From: Artemia franciscana
Lineage: Eukaryota > Arthropoda > Branchiopoda > Anostraca > Artemiidae
Length of the DNA: 64,000 nt
Direction: 5' to 3'
NCBI RefSeq assembly: GCF_032884065.1
Contig: NC_088873.1
Location: forward strand, 40,297,577-40,361,576
The notes beneath the pieces are model-generated. The model had not been told where the DNA came from, did no database searches, and was given only the letters and a program-made list of their open reading frames with translations. The translations under genes were made by a program, and so were the position numbers. The first letter of the stretch is position 1. Each line of letters opens with the position of its first letter. Below are positions 45,675 through 55,712 of this stretch, in pieces.

Positions 45675-47397
45675 GAAGAATTAAATAAAAAAAACAAGTT
45701 TTTTTAACTGAAAGTAAGGAGCGACATTAAAACTTAAAACGAACAGAAATTACTCCGTATATGAAAGGGGCTGTTACCTCTTCAACCCCTCGTTATTTAC
45801 GCTAAAGTTCGACTCTTTCTTTCAGCTCTACTTTTTAAAACAGTAAAAAAAACTTTAGCGCAAAGAGCGGGGCGTTAAGGAGGTAACAGCCCCTTTCATG
45901 TACGGAGTAATTTCTGTTCGTTCTAAGTTTTAATGTCGCTCCTTACTTTCAGAAAAAAACTTTTTTTAGTTTAATTTCTGAACGTTTTTGAATTAATGCA
46001 TGTTTCGACTTTGGCTCTCTGCACATGAATAATTAAAAGGAAATTTGGAGATTAATTTATTTTTTTGGCTAAAAGGCTTTGTCATAGTTTTAATCGGACG
46101 ATTTTGAGAAAAAAAGGAGCGGGGGAGTAAGCCTAGTTACCCTCCAATTTTTTGGTTACTTAAAAAGGCAAATAGAACTTTTAATTTTACGAACGTTTTT
46201 ATTAGTAAAAATACACGTAACTTACGGACTAACTTACGTAACGAACTTCTAAATTCGTATGTTTTTCTTACGTATATGAGGGGGTTCGCCCCCTCGTCAA
46301 TACCTCGCTCTTTACACTGAAGCTTAAATTTTGTCTCAATTCGTTAAGAATGACCCTGAATCACAAAGGCCGTAGAATAAATAGTTGAAATCAATAAGAT
46401 TACTTTAGCGTAAAGAGTGAAGTATTAGGAGGAGGTGAACCCCATTATGTGCGTAATAATTTCTGTTCGTTTCAGATTTTAATGCTGCTCCTTCAGTTGG
46501 AAAAATTTTTCAAATTTATTATTTCATTGCTCTTAAAAAAATGCTAAAAAAATTAATGCGCCCCTTTTATGGAAATTCTCTTCCCCCATGACAAATTCCT
46601 CCATGGAAAATTTCCCCTGTGTAACCCCCTTCCCTCAACCCATCCCCCAACCAGAAAAATCCCCCTGAAAGCGTCTGTACACTTCCCAATAACCATTACT
46701 ATGTGTAAACACTGGTCAAAGTTTGTAACTTGCAGCCCCTCCCACGGGGACTGTGGAGGAGTAAGTCGTCCCCAAAGACAAAGTTATTAGGTTTTTCGAC
46801 TATGGTGAATAAAATGGCTATCTCAGAATTTTGATCCGGTGACTTTTGGAAAAAATGAGCGTGGGAGGGGGCCTAAGTGCCCTCCAATTTTTTGGGTCGC
46901 TTAAAAAGGGCACTAGAAATTTTAATTTCCGTTAGAATGAGCCCTCACACGACATTTTAGGACCACTGGGTCGATAAGATCATCCCTGGGGAAAAAAACA
47001 CACACACACAAAAAAAAAAAAAAAAATAAATAAACACGCATCCGTGATCTGCCTTGTGGCAAAAAATGCAAATTCCACCTTTTTGTAGATAGGAGCTTGA
47101 AACTTCTATTGTAGGGTTCTCTGATACGCTGAATTTGATGGTGTCATTTTCGTTAAGATTCTATGACTTTTAAGGGGTGTTTCCCCCTGTTTTCTAAAAT
47201 AAGGCAAATTTTCTCAGGCTCGTAACTTTTGATGGGTAAGTCTAAACTTAATGAAACTTATATATTTAAAATTAGCATGAAAATGCAATTCTTTTGATGC
47301 AACTATTGTTATAAAAATTATGTTTTTAGAGTTTTGGTTACTATTGAGCCGGGTCGCTCCTTACTACAGTTCGTTACCACGAGCTGTTTGATACTGT
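45675..47397 (-). repeat. R1 dispersed repeat, copy g (essentially full length)
   Basis: The best full reverse copy. The inverted-repeat module lies at 45705-45960 ('aaagtaaggagcgacattaa' and its complement); a second module with 'ctcgctctttacactgaagc' and complement follows; then 'tcgataagatcatccctggg', 'tctgatacgctgaatttgat' and 'attgagccgggtcgctcctt', ending with the hairpin 'cagttcgttaccacgagctg' (47369-47388) and 'tttgat'. It sets the family length at about 1.7 kb. No open frame. Confidence 0.92.
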
Positions 47398-48065
47398 GGT
47401 TTTAGGAAGGAGACAGGATACAATGAACAAATTTTCCCTCTAAGTATCCTAGTTATCAAACCCATTAAGTCTTCAGTTTTATAGATTAAGGGCATGCGTC
47501 TAATTCAGATGATAGAATATTTTTTAGCAAAGGTCCTATCTTTGTATGGCACACCAGATAATACACAAAAGTGATTACTACTGTGTATGAGAGTAACGTT
47601 GCTGCAGTAAAGATAGGAAATGAGGGCTAGTAGCTGATTTCACAGGGAATAAGTAGAGTCTAGTGATTTAGATCAACTTAAGATTCCTAGAAAGTTTCAC
47701 CTTAATGTCCTTGGCCTCTTTGGAGACCCAGAAGCAAACATGCACCATTTTATTAATAATCAAAAGCTACATGTAAACAATTGGCAACTTATATAATCTA
47801 CGGCCCTCTCCCAGGGGCTGTGGGGGGTTATGTCATACTATAGGCTTAGGTGTTAGGTCTTTAAGCTATTTTGAGCAAAATGGTTGTCTCAAAATTGTTG
47901 TAGGATATCTTTGGGGAGGAGGGCGACCGAAAAGGACATCGGAGGGGGCTGGTGCCCTCCAAACACTTTGAATCTTAAAGACGGCACCAAAACTTTCAAT
48001 TTCTAATCGAATATTTCCCTCTGACGTTTTTTACAACCACTCCATTTATACAAAGTGGTCTGGAA
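47398..48065. repeat. Diverged R1 relative within intron
   Basis: From about 47690: 'agtttcaccttaatgtc', 'atggttgtctcaaaattgtt', 'ggtgccctccaaacactttg' and 'tcaatttctaatcgaat' keep R1 block order but are strongly diverged. 47398-47690 shows nothing. Confidence 0.55.
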
Positions 48066-48075
48066 AAAAAAATAA

Positions 48076-48103
48076 TAGATAGATAGATAGATAGATAGAT
48101 AGT
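48076..48103. repeat. (GATA)n / (CTAT)n tail
   Basis: About seven units at the exact 3' end of the minus-strand retrotransposon; probably its templated tail. Confidence 0.9.
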
Positions 48104-48223
48104 TTATTTTAGCCCACCATCAGAACAACAACGTGGTGGAGTATAAAGAAAAAAAAATAAAAAGAAAAAGGCGAAAAACAATACTTCAAGATTAAACGAT
48201 TAGATTGCATTCACTATATACAT

Positions 48224-49920
48224 TCATAGCTCATATATGACGCGCAACGGCAGGAAATCATAAAGGTGCTTAAGAGCACCTTTTCTAGCATTATTTTCCT
48301 GTTCTGCCACAGCTTCACGGGGATCTGGAATTTGATACTTATTCAAAAGAAATGAGTTTCTCTCGAATAGCGGTATGCGTATCAAAAACTTCAAATATCT
48401 ACAAAACGCGGACCTAACTTTTAGTCTCTCTGTTTCTGTGAACCATTCCCAAAGCGGGGAAAGCTAAAGGACATGTGGTAATGCCACTGCTCTGTACGTC
48501 CTCGCTAAAATTTGCCGATTGTAAGAATACTTCAGCGGGGCTAGTTTAGCATAGCTCACTCGCAGGCTAGACACAAGGGTATCAAGGCAAAGAGTTCTTG
48601 TAGTTTTCTTATCTCGGCCGTACCGAAGACCTAAATATTTGAGTGAAGAAGACGGTGCAATAATAGCACCATCTACGGATACAGTTGGTGCTGGTGCCTC
48701 TTGTTTTGCAGAGCTGAAAACCAGAAATTCAGTTTTCTGGCCATTAACTTGTAGACCAATAGCGCTATAACCAGATACAAGCTCATCTAAATTATCCTGC
48801 AGTACTCTCAATGAGAAACTCAACATAAGTAAATCATCAGCATAGCTTATTAAACTCAAATCACAAGTATCAAATCTTAGCCCGTCAGAAATTTGTTTTG
48901 TAACCTTAGAAGTCAACGTGTTAAATAATATTGGACTTAAGACGGAACCTTGTCGAAGTCCTCTCTTTAGTTTAACTGGCTCACTGAGTTTTTCAAGCCC
49001 AAGTTTCACTCTTATATAGCTATTAGAGTACCAAAATGATAACATAGCTACTATATGGGCGTTCACACCGGCATCTAGCAAGGTGTGGAACACAGCAGAC
49101 TGGATTACTGAATCAAATGCAGCGGAAATGTCAACACTACATATATGTACGGATAACGAAAGCACAAGCACAGCTGATATGTACGGATAACGAAAGCACA
49201 GCTGAGATGCTTTCGAAACCCAAACTGCCTGTAGTCTATCACACACTTCGATATAACTTCGCGAAGGACCAATTTTTCCAGCACCTTGCTCAATGTACTT
49301 GAGACAGTAATCGGCCTGTAGCCTCCACACTCATTTGCGTTTTTTCCTTTCTTCAGGATGTTTGTAACGACTCCGGTACAAAACGATTTGGGGACGGTGG
49401 CACTATCTATACACATCTGAAAAAGTAGTTGCATATGCTGGATCAAAAGCGGTGAACCATTGCGCAGACGATTACTACTGACACCGTCAAGACCTGGAGC
49501 CCTGTTAACCTTTAACTGGCGAACAGCCCTCAAAACATCATTCACGGATATAAAAAAATAATTTCTCTTTTTCAGCAGTAGATCAAGACGCGATTTAAGC
49601 GATTCATCATATTCCTTTTCCAAGGGAGTATCTTTAGACCCGAAGACCTTCGAATAATGTCTTAACCACTGTTCCCCAGGTATCATGGCACATGGCTTGG
49701 ACTGCACTTTACTACTTTTGAATTTTTTCCACATTTTTTGTGGGTCACGGATAGCCTCTTCCGAAGCAGTTTCTGCTTCCTTCACTTTCAGCTCATCCAC
49801 ACATGCTTTGTATTCTCTTTTTGTTTTACGAAAGAGATTGAAGACAGTGCCAGTCCTCGGCTTGCCGGAGTCGCGCCACACAGAATACCACATCTTAGAC
49901 CTCCATTTGGCATGCTTCAC
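48224..49920 (-). pseudogene. Reverse transcriptase of the 48-51 kb element
   Basis: Fingers: 'DVLRAVRQLKVNRAPGLDGV', 'SFCTGVVTNILKKGKNANEC', 'GGYRPITVSSTLSKVLEKLV' and 'DYRQFGFRKHLSCA'. Palm: motif A 'SVDISAAFDSVIQSAVFHTL', motif B 'KRGLRQGSVLSPILFNTLT' and motif C 'LSLISYADDLLMLSF', with all catalytic Asp present. Thumb: 'LKYLGLRYGRD'. A stop at about 48464 is followed in the same frame by 'LSPLWEWFTETERLKVRS' down to TGA at 48224. The link between fingers and palm is broken at 49130-49200 by a tandem duplication of about 47-56 bp ('tatgtacggataacgaaagc' twice) that shifts the frame. Confidence 0.92.
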
Positions 49921-50000
49921 GTAAGGATGGTCACTCCATCCTCTTTTCCTTGTACCTTTCCTAATAATTGCACTAGGTACGGCTGCAGACTCAGCAAGTT

Positions 50001-50914
50001 TTAGCGCGTGAGTAATTTCAGCGCAGTATGTATTGAGTGCAATCTTGTGATCGCCCCATGGACAAGCAGCTGGAACGGGACTTTTATTTTGTCCAAAATT
50101 TCGTCACACATCGACTGGTACAGACTGAGGTTAATCTTTTTCCACTCGCGTCTTTCTGTATAATCTGGCCTTTTTGATTTCACATCGTGACTAAAAGGAA
50201 CATTAAACTTAAGACCAAGATGATCACTTGCGGTATGTTCTGAATACACATTACAGGCGAGGGAATAGAAAAGTTAGAAAAGAGGTGATCAATATTACTT
50301 GTGCTTCCTGGATTATGAATGAACGTAAAGTTTTGATCTTTAATATATGGAGAACAGTCACTCGGAGAACATGCCATAAGAACGTCCTGTAACTTTTCTT
50401 TCGAGAAGGGGTCACACTGGAAGTCACCGCAGACTAAAAAACGCGAGCTTCCCAGCCTACGGAGTAGCCTTCCAATTTGACCGCAAGCCTCGGCATACCG
50501 TTTTTCAATATGATCCGTGTTCATGTTAGTTGGTTGGTATACATTGATTAGCGTGAAAGCACTTGGGCCTGGGAACTCGACTGCTATATAGAAATCGCAC
50601 GACTCATGTTTACGACAGTCTATGCTCTCGTCAACAAATATTGCAAGTCCACCACTAGGTCGGCCCCTGACGCTAGAGCGCTTAACCTCATGAATGTGCA
50701 CGGATTTATTAGTAACCGACTGAAAGAGCCCAAGGTTATCGGTAGTTAACAAGTGTTCTTGGACGCAAACAATATTATATGTGAGGCACAAGTTCTTGAT
50801 GTAGTCCGATTTGGCAGCATTATGGCCGTAAACATTGCGGCAAAATATAGACAGTTCATTCATTTTCTTGTTTGAGGAGAAACTTTCTGCATTGCTCGTC
50901 GGACTGCTGGGCAC
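50001..50914 (-). pseudogene. Endonuclease domain of the 48-51 kb element
   Basis: Exonuclease-endonuclease-phosphatase fold signature: 'NELSIFCRNVYGHNAAKSDY' at the start, 'IVCVQEHLLTT' (catalytic Glu), 'GLAIFVDESI', 'INVYQPTN', 'LVCGDFQCDP' (GDFN-like), 'NIDHLFSN' and, after a one-base frameshift near 50225, 'TASDHLGLKFNV' (catalytic SDH). The 5' end overlaps the zinc-knuckle frame by about 55 bases, a common arrangement in non-LTR elements. Confidence 0.9.
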
Positions 50915-51351
50915 TGTAGACTAAAGCTAGGATGGCTATTATTAGTATCAGGGCACAAAACGCATTTCACTGTTTGAGAGTCGCAAGAGCTTTCTCTACT
51001 GTTCTCGTGGGGTCCAGCACATCTGGAGCATCGCATGCTATTGGTACAATCTTTAGCAAGAGGATCAAATGACTGACACTTGAAGCATCGCTTGGGAATT
51101 TGTCTGAATGGGAGGACTTTGATGTGAGTATAATCAATGAATAACCCATATTTGACTGCTGCATTTGGGGAGTCAGCGTCACTAAAGGTAAGTTTGATTG
51201 TCTCAGATTGACCATATCGCTTGGCACTGACTAATTTGGAGTTAACAGAGAGCATATCATCATCTGTTGTGGCAAGGGGCACAAACTTGGCGATCGCGAA
51301 GAACTTTTCCTCACAAAAAGAAGCACTTATATCATAATGCATTGAAGTCAC
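50860..51351 (-). pseudogene. Gag-like ORF1 with zinc knuckles of the 48-51 kb element
   Basis: 163-codon open frame. After an RRM-like or 'pre-knuckle' stretch ('AVKYGLFIDYTHIKVLPFRQ'; compare V...Y.. in gag of jockey-type elements) come 'CFKCQSFDPLAKDC', 'CSRCAGPHENSRESSC' and 'CVLCPDTNNSHPSFSLQC'. The three knuckles are in usual order; the first has lost its histidine (DP where GH is typical). The N-terminus is probably incomplete. Confidence 0.85.
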
Positions 51352-51360
51352 ATCTCACAG

Positions 51361-51753
51361 TAGTATAATGTAACATTAGCACATTGCACATTAGCACTTA
51401 AGCAGTGATAATGTGCTGCATATTCACAGAGGACTGGCAATAATTTATTACTTACATAAGCAAAACATCTCTATAGACAGAGTGCCAGTTAAAATTAAGG
51501 GATGATTTGATTTTTATCTAATCATATTTGCTTTTTATAATATTATTTAATAAAGAACTAGGCACACTTTGCGTTTTGAGATAGAAGTGTTCAAAAACTT
51601 ATGTTTCTTTCCTCCACCAAATTGAAAAAAATCTGATATTTCTGTATTACAGATACCAAACAGTATTCAAGTCGATTTGTCGACTTCAGAGTCGACAAAT
51701 CACATGGTGCAACCATATATATATATATATATATATATTTATTTTTCTTCTAG
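51361..51753. other. Gephyrin intron end
   Basis: Contains a perfect 11-bp inverted repeat ('gatttgtcgac' at 51674-51684 and its complement at 51691-51701), an (AT)12 tract (51715-51738) and the acceptor 'tttatttttcttctag' at 51753. Confidence 0.75.
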
Positions 51754-51941
51754 GAAACACTGAAAAGGTTATGCGACACTGATAAAATGGACCTAATTGT
51801 TACGTCTGGGGGAACTGGTTTTTCTCCAAGGGATGTTACGCCAGAAGCTACGAAGATGATAATAGAAAAGGAAGCACCCGGTTTGGTTTTGGCAATGCTT
51901 AAAGGAAGTCTTGAAGTAACACCAACGGCTATGCTCTCAAG
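51754..51941 (+). CDS. GPHN: Gephyrin/cinnamon exon: MogA catalytic core
   Basis: 188-nt exon, phase 0 in and phase 2 out, donor GTATTG at 51942. It encodes '[20 protein letters not shown]', continuing into '[20 protein letters not shown]', '[20 protein letters not shown]' and 'LSR'. The SGGTG loop and the RDVTPEAT segment are the molybdopterin-binding signature of MogA/gephyrin G domains; human gephyrin has [17 protein letters not shown] at this place. The next exon restores R-PVCG across the junction. Directly at its 3' end lies a 91-bp tandem duplication that copies the last 23 nt and the donor (see 51919-52095). Confidence 0.95.
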
Positions 51942-52095
51942 GTATTGTTTTTATGATGAATTAAAAAAAAAAAAAAATCACGAAAAACTTCATGTGTTTA
52001 GTAAAAAAAACACCAACGGCTATGCTCTCAAGGTATTGTTTTTATGATGAATTAAAAAAAAAAAATCACGAAAAACTTTTCCATGTGTTTAGTAC
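51919..52095 (+). repeat. 91-bp tandem duplication over an exon end and splice donor
   Basis: Unit 1 (51919-52009) begins with the exon end 'acaccaacggctatgctctc' and runs through the donor and 'gtattgtttttatgatgaat', an A run and 'catgtgtttagta'. Unit 2 (52010-52095) repeats it with minor changes (shorter A run, 'ttttcc' for 'ttc'). The second donor lies at 52033. Confidence 0.93.
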
Positions 52096-52573
52096 AAAAA
52101 TTGAAATGAGTCAAACTTTCGGGGAAGGGTCTCAACCGGACCTTAAATATTTGACTTGGGAGAGGGCTGAGGTCAATCGAAGCTATATATGTATCTTGGT
52201 TATTAAATTGCTGTTTATCAAGGGGACTGCTCTTTCTTGAACTCTCGCACTTTACACTAAAGCTCGAATTTTTGTCCCAGTTCTTAAAGAACGACTCCTG
52301 AAACAAAAGGACTATTTAATGGGAATAAGATGCGTTTTTATAAGTACTAAAAACTTTATTTTGAAGAGAGTGATCGAGGACGGACAACTTCCCTCATATA
52401 CGTAATAAACAGGACTTTTTCTTCTTCCGTTTTGTTCTAGTTCTTGAAAATAGAAGTTTTCTGTACGTGAGGGGGGGGGGGTATATGACCAGGGTGTATC
52501 AACAATATCTAAGGAATGACTGGGAGTATTAAGTAGAAACTTTAAGGGTATGACGAACAGCAATCGGAGGGGA
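52096..52573. other. Gephyrin intron; R1-like scraps
   Basis: Pieces such as 'tctcgcactttacactaaag' and 'gaagagagtgatcgagg..acaacttccctcatatacgtaata' resemble R1 modules, but diverged; a G11 run is near 52472-52482. Confidence 0.5.
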
Positions 52574-52865
52574 ATTTATCCTAGCTGGCTAAGTGGTTGT
52601 CGCGCAAGGCTGGGAGTCCTTTGTTCGAGTGGCACAGGTTCGATTCTTGATTTGGTTGGTGATGTCTTTGGAACGAGAGTCAGTGGCATGACTTAAAGCT
52701 CAGCCAGTGTTGACTTGGCTCTGAACATGGACAAATCTTTGGGAAGGTAAGCAGGAAGGGTGTCCAAAAGCACAAGATGGCCGGCTCCTCATCGCAATTC
52801 CTGGCTGAAGGGCCACGAAATGGAGACCAGCACTGCCAGTTGGAACCTTAAGGATTTGTCAAACT
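52574..52865 (+). mobile_element. tRNA-derived SINE, copy 1
   Basis: Pol III box A 'tagctggctaagtgg' (52582-52596) and box B 'ggttcgattct' (52637-52647) lead into a body with 'gacttaaagctcagccag', 'aagatggccggc', 'ttcctggctgaagggc' and 'gaccagcactgcc', all shared in order with the minus-strand copy at 22462-22745. Transcription direction is the same as the gephyrin gene. Confidence 0.85.
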
Positions 52866-53119
52866 TACTTACTAACCTGTCCCCTTGCCTTTTTAAATGC
52901 CCCATCCCAACAATACTGATCAGCATTTTGAGAAAGCTGTTTTGTTCAAAATTATCAAAAAGTTTAATTGTGGCTACGCCTCTGTGAATGTCATTCCTTC
53001 AACAACCACCTGGCAAGGCTATTGAATTATGCCATATATCCCTTATTTACATGAAGGATTCATCGCTGGGAAAGGTGGAATGGTTGATTCTGGATGCTTC
53101 CGAAAAGGCTGAGGGTATT

Positions 53120-53123
<4 letters not shown>

Positions 53124-53194
<71 letters not shown>
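53124..53194. repeat. (AT)n microsatellite
   Basis: About 70 bases of AT repeats, left flank of Helitron 2. The same kind of sequence resumes after its 3' end. Confidence 0.97.
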
Positions 53195-53196
<2 letters not shown>

Positions 53197-53279
53197 CATA
53201 TATCTATATATATAAAAATAAGTTGTCTGTGGATCTGTGGATCGTGGATCAGGTGACGTCATGTTTGTCCGCATATGAC

Positions 53280-54380
53280 GTCTGAATTATTTCACACTAA
53301 TACAAAAGAAGAAAAAAACTAAAAAAAGTAAAAACTACAAAAAAAAACTAAAAAGAAAAAAAAACTAAAAAAGCTAAAAAACTAAAAAAAACTAAAAAAA
53401 GGTAAAAATCTAATAACTAAAAAAAAACTGAAAAAAATAAAAAAAGGCAAAAACTACAAAAAAAATAAAAACTAATAAAAAAACTAAAAAAGCTAAAAAA
53501 CTAAAAAAACTAAAAAAAACTAAAAAAAGGTACAAAACTAAAAAAAACTAAAAACTAAAAAAGAAAAAAACTAAAAAAAAGGAAAAAACTGAAAAATAAA
53601 AGAGAAAAAGAAAACTAAAAAAATATGAATAAATATATATAAAAATAAGTTGTTTGTGGGTTATGTCTGTCTGTCTGTCTGTCGAGTGACGTCGTGTTTG
53701 TCCGCATATGACGTCTGAATTATTTCACACTAATACAAAAGAAGAAAAAAAACTAAAAAAGGTAAAAACTACAAAAAAAACTAAAAAGAAAAAAAAACTA
53801 AAAAAGCTAAAAAACTAAAAAAAACTAAAAAAAGGTAAAAAACTAAAAACTAAAAAAAACTGAAAAAACTAAAAAAAGGCAAAAACTAAAAAGAAAAACT
53901 AAAAACTAATAAAAAAAGTAAAAAAGCTAAAAAACTAAAAAAACTAAAAAAACTAAAAAAAGGTAAAAAACAAAAAAAAACTAAAAACTAAAAAAGAAAA
54001 AACTAAAAAAAGGAAAAAACTGAAAAATAAGAGAAAAAGAAAACTAAAAAAATATTAATAAAAAGAAAAAACTAAAAAAAAGGAAAAAACTGAAAAATAA
54101 GAGAAAAAGAAAACTAAAAAAATATTAATAAATATAAAAAATATAAATATAAATATAATATAAATTAGCAATCAACAAAGCACCGAGACACAAATGACGA
54201 CCGGGACACAGGGAGTATAAATGACGACCAGGACATAAGTAAAAAAAAAAACTAAAAAAACTAAAAAAATGGTAAAAACTACAAAAAAACTAAAAACTAA
54301 TAAAAAAACTAAAAAATCTAAAAATCTAAATAAACTAAAAAAGAAAAAAAAGAAAAAAGGAAAAAAATAAAGGAGAAAAA
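53280..54380 (+). repeat. ACTAAAAA-rich low-complexity array
   Basis: Long runs of 'aaaactaaaaaa', 'ggtaaaaact' and 'aaaaagctaaaaaac' words, internal to Helitron 2; the region 53280-53640 is repeated at 53705-54060. Confidence 0.9.
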
Positions 54381-54660
54381 CAAAACTAAAAAACGAATGT
54401 ATATACAGACCGGGACACCGGGATACAAATGACGACCGGGACACAGGGAATATAAATGACGACCGGGACACAGGGACACAACTACAATGGGGACGCCGGG
54501 GGGCACAGGGGGATATAAATGACGACCGGGACACCGGGACACAAGGAATATAAATGACGCCCGGACACAGGGAATATAAATGACGACCGGGACACAGGGA
54601 CATAACTACAAAGGGGACGCCGGGGTGCACAGGGGGATATATAAATGACGATGGCGACTC
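54180..54660 (+). repeat. GACGACCGGGACACAGGGA minisatellite in Helitron 2
   Basis: More than ten copies of 'gacgaccgggacaca' and 'gggaatataaat' words, with two longer higher-order units containing 'ggggacgccgggg'. Same family as 37440-37600 in Helitron 1. Confidence 0.9.
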
Positions 54661-54661
54661 A

Positions 54662-54862
54662 GGGAATGGTCGATTAGCAATCACCATCAACAAAGCTCAA
54701 GGGCAATCATTAGAATCATGAGGTATAGATCTGAATACGGATTGTTTTCCCATGGACCATTATATGTTGCATGTTCAAGAGTCGGTAAACCTGAAAATCT
54801 ATTTATATGCACAGACAATGGGACAGCAAAGAATGTTGTATATTCGCAAGTTTTACGTAGTT
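54662..54862 (+). pseudogene. Helitron helicase C-terminal scrap
   Basis: 'LAITINKAQGQSLES', stop, 'GIDLNTDCF' and, after a one-base deletion, the region corresponding to 'YV..SRVGKP.NLFI' in another frame, ending in the 'gttgtatattcgcaagtttt' phrase shared with Helitron 1. The last two helicase motifs only. Confidence 0.85.
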
Positions 54863-54865
54863 AAA

Positions 54866-54868
<3 letters not shown>

Positions 54869-54902
<34 letters not shown>
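54869..54902. repeat. (AT)n microsatellite
   Basis: About 34 bases of AT repeats between the helicase scrap and the Helitron 2 tail. Confidence 0.95.
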
Positions 54903-54904
<2 letters not shown>

Positions 54905-55060
54905 ATATTCACAGGTGGGACATAGGGACACAACTACAATGGCGCGTAACTAATATGGCGCGTAACGACTTACGCGCGCGGGGGGGCTTGGGGGGGGGGG
55001 CGCGAAGCGCCCCCACCAACTAGGTGTTGGGGTGGCGCGAAGCGCCACCCCAACAGCTAG

Positions 55061-55096
55061 TATATTTATATATATAACATATATATATATATATGT

Positions 55097-55190
<94 letters not shown>

Positions 55191-55205
55191 GATATATGTA
55201 TAATA
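55061..55205. repeat. (AT)n microsatellite, right flank of Helitron 2
   Basis: AT repeats with a small 'gttatatataaata' interruption; continuation of the tract at 53124-53194 that Helitron 2 interrupted. Confidence 0.95.
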
Positions 55206-55712
55206 TATAAATATAAAAAAATACCTAGCACCCTCAAAGAATTTCATATGTGAAGGAGCACAGCATTGAAAAATAGGGCAATTGTATTGAAAATAAAGTA
55301 TGTAAGAATTTTTTTTTTGCAGAAATTGTTATCTTCTAGAGACCGCTTCAATTATTCATTTATGGCATCAAAACTCTGTTGGAAAAAAAATTCTGCAAAT
55401 ATATAGTCTTCAGATGATAGCTAAACTTCTGCTTGGGTAGAACTAAAATAGAATTTTTGTTGTTGGATCCGTAGATTATTATAAGAAAACCTAATCCTCA
55501 ATAGTAGCAGTGATATTTTTTTTCTCCCAAGAAGTCTGCAAACTGTTTACAAAACACGGCAGGATATGTGGGGAACCAGCAGGCTTATCAGTTTAATAAT
55601 CTTTTAATTTTGTAATTACTATAAGTATACTTGAGGTAGAATCTTTAGTAGCTAAAACTACATATTTTCGGTATTTTATTTTTACTTTTTTGACTATGAT
55701 TATATTTTCAAG
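55206..55712. other. Gephyrin intron end
   Basis: No element recognised; ends with acceptor 'tttttgactatgattatattttcaag' (about the last 25 bases), AG at 55711-55712. Confidence 0.6.

Larger units (their letters stand above)
48072..51360 (-). mobile_element. Non-LTR retrotransposon, near-complete coding (jockey/I/CR1-like)
   Basis: Minus-strand element with gag-like zinc knuckles (50860-51351), apurinic-type endonuclease (50180-50914), RT (48224-49920), a short 3' UTR containing a GTGGTG-type stretch and an AATAAA-like motif, then a (CTAT)n tail at 48076-48103. A microsatellite tail instead of poly-A is known in several non-LTR clades. Frameshifts, a premature stop and a short internal duplication make this copy inactive. 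It sits in the gephyrin intron, antisense to the gene. The 5' end is unclear, near 51360. Confidence 0.9.
53203..55060 (+). mobile_element. Helitron 2: composite with two heads and two tails
   Basis: Head 1 is TC plus 'tatatatataaaaataag' at 53203; head 2, lacking a clear TC, is at about 53630 ('aaatatatataaaaataag'). Each is followed by the same 'gacgtc..gtttgtccgcatatgacg' stretch and an ACTAAAAA-rich block, so about 430 bp is duplicated in tandem. Tail 1 is an 8-bp stem (54996-55003 with 55007-55014) and CTAG at 55020-55023; tail 2 is a 12-bp stem (55027-55053) and CTAG at 55057-55060. Flanks are A and T within an AT microsatellite. Almost non-coding. Confidence 0.88.

Noticed and set aside
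52988-53215. Exon-like frame 'KAIELCHISLIYMKDSSLGK..' ending at a GTATAT donor-like site
   Set aside because: No acceptor with a clear pyrimidine tract, no similarity to gephyrin at this point, and the known exons on either side join in phase without it.
54172-54693. 173-codon minus-strand frame rich in 'CPGRHLY' and Phe/Leu
   Set aside because: Complement of the GGGACAC minisatellite and the ACTAAAAA array; a repeat artefact.
53047-55253. Several open frames of alternating Tyr-Ile
   Set aside because: They are translations of AT dinucleotide tracts.
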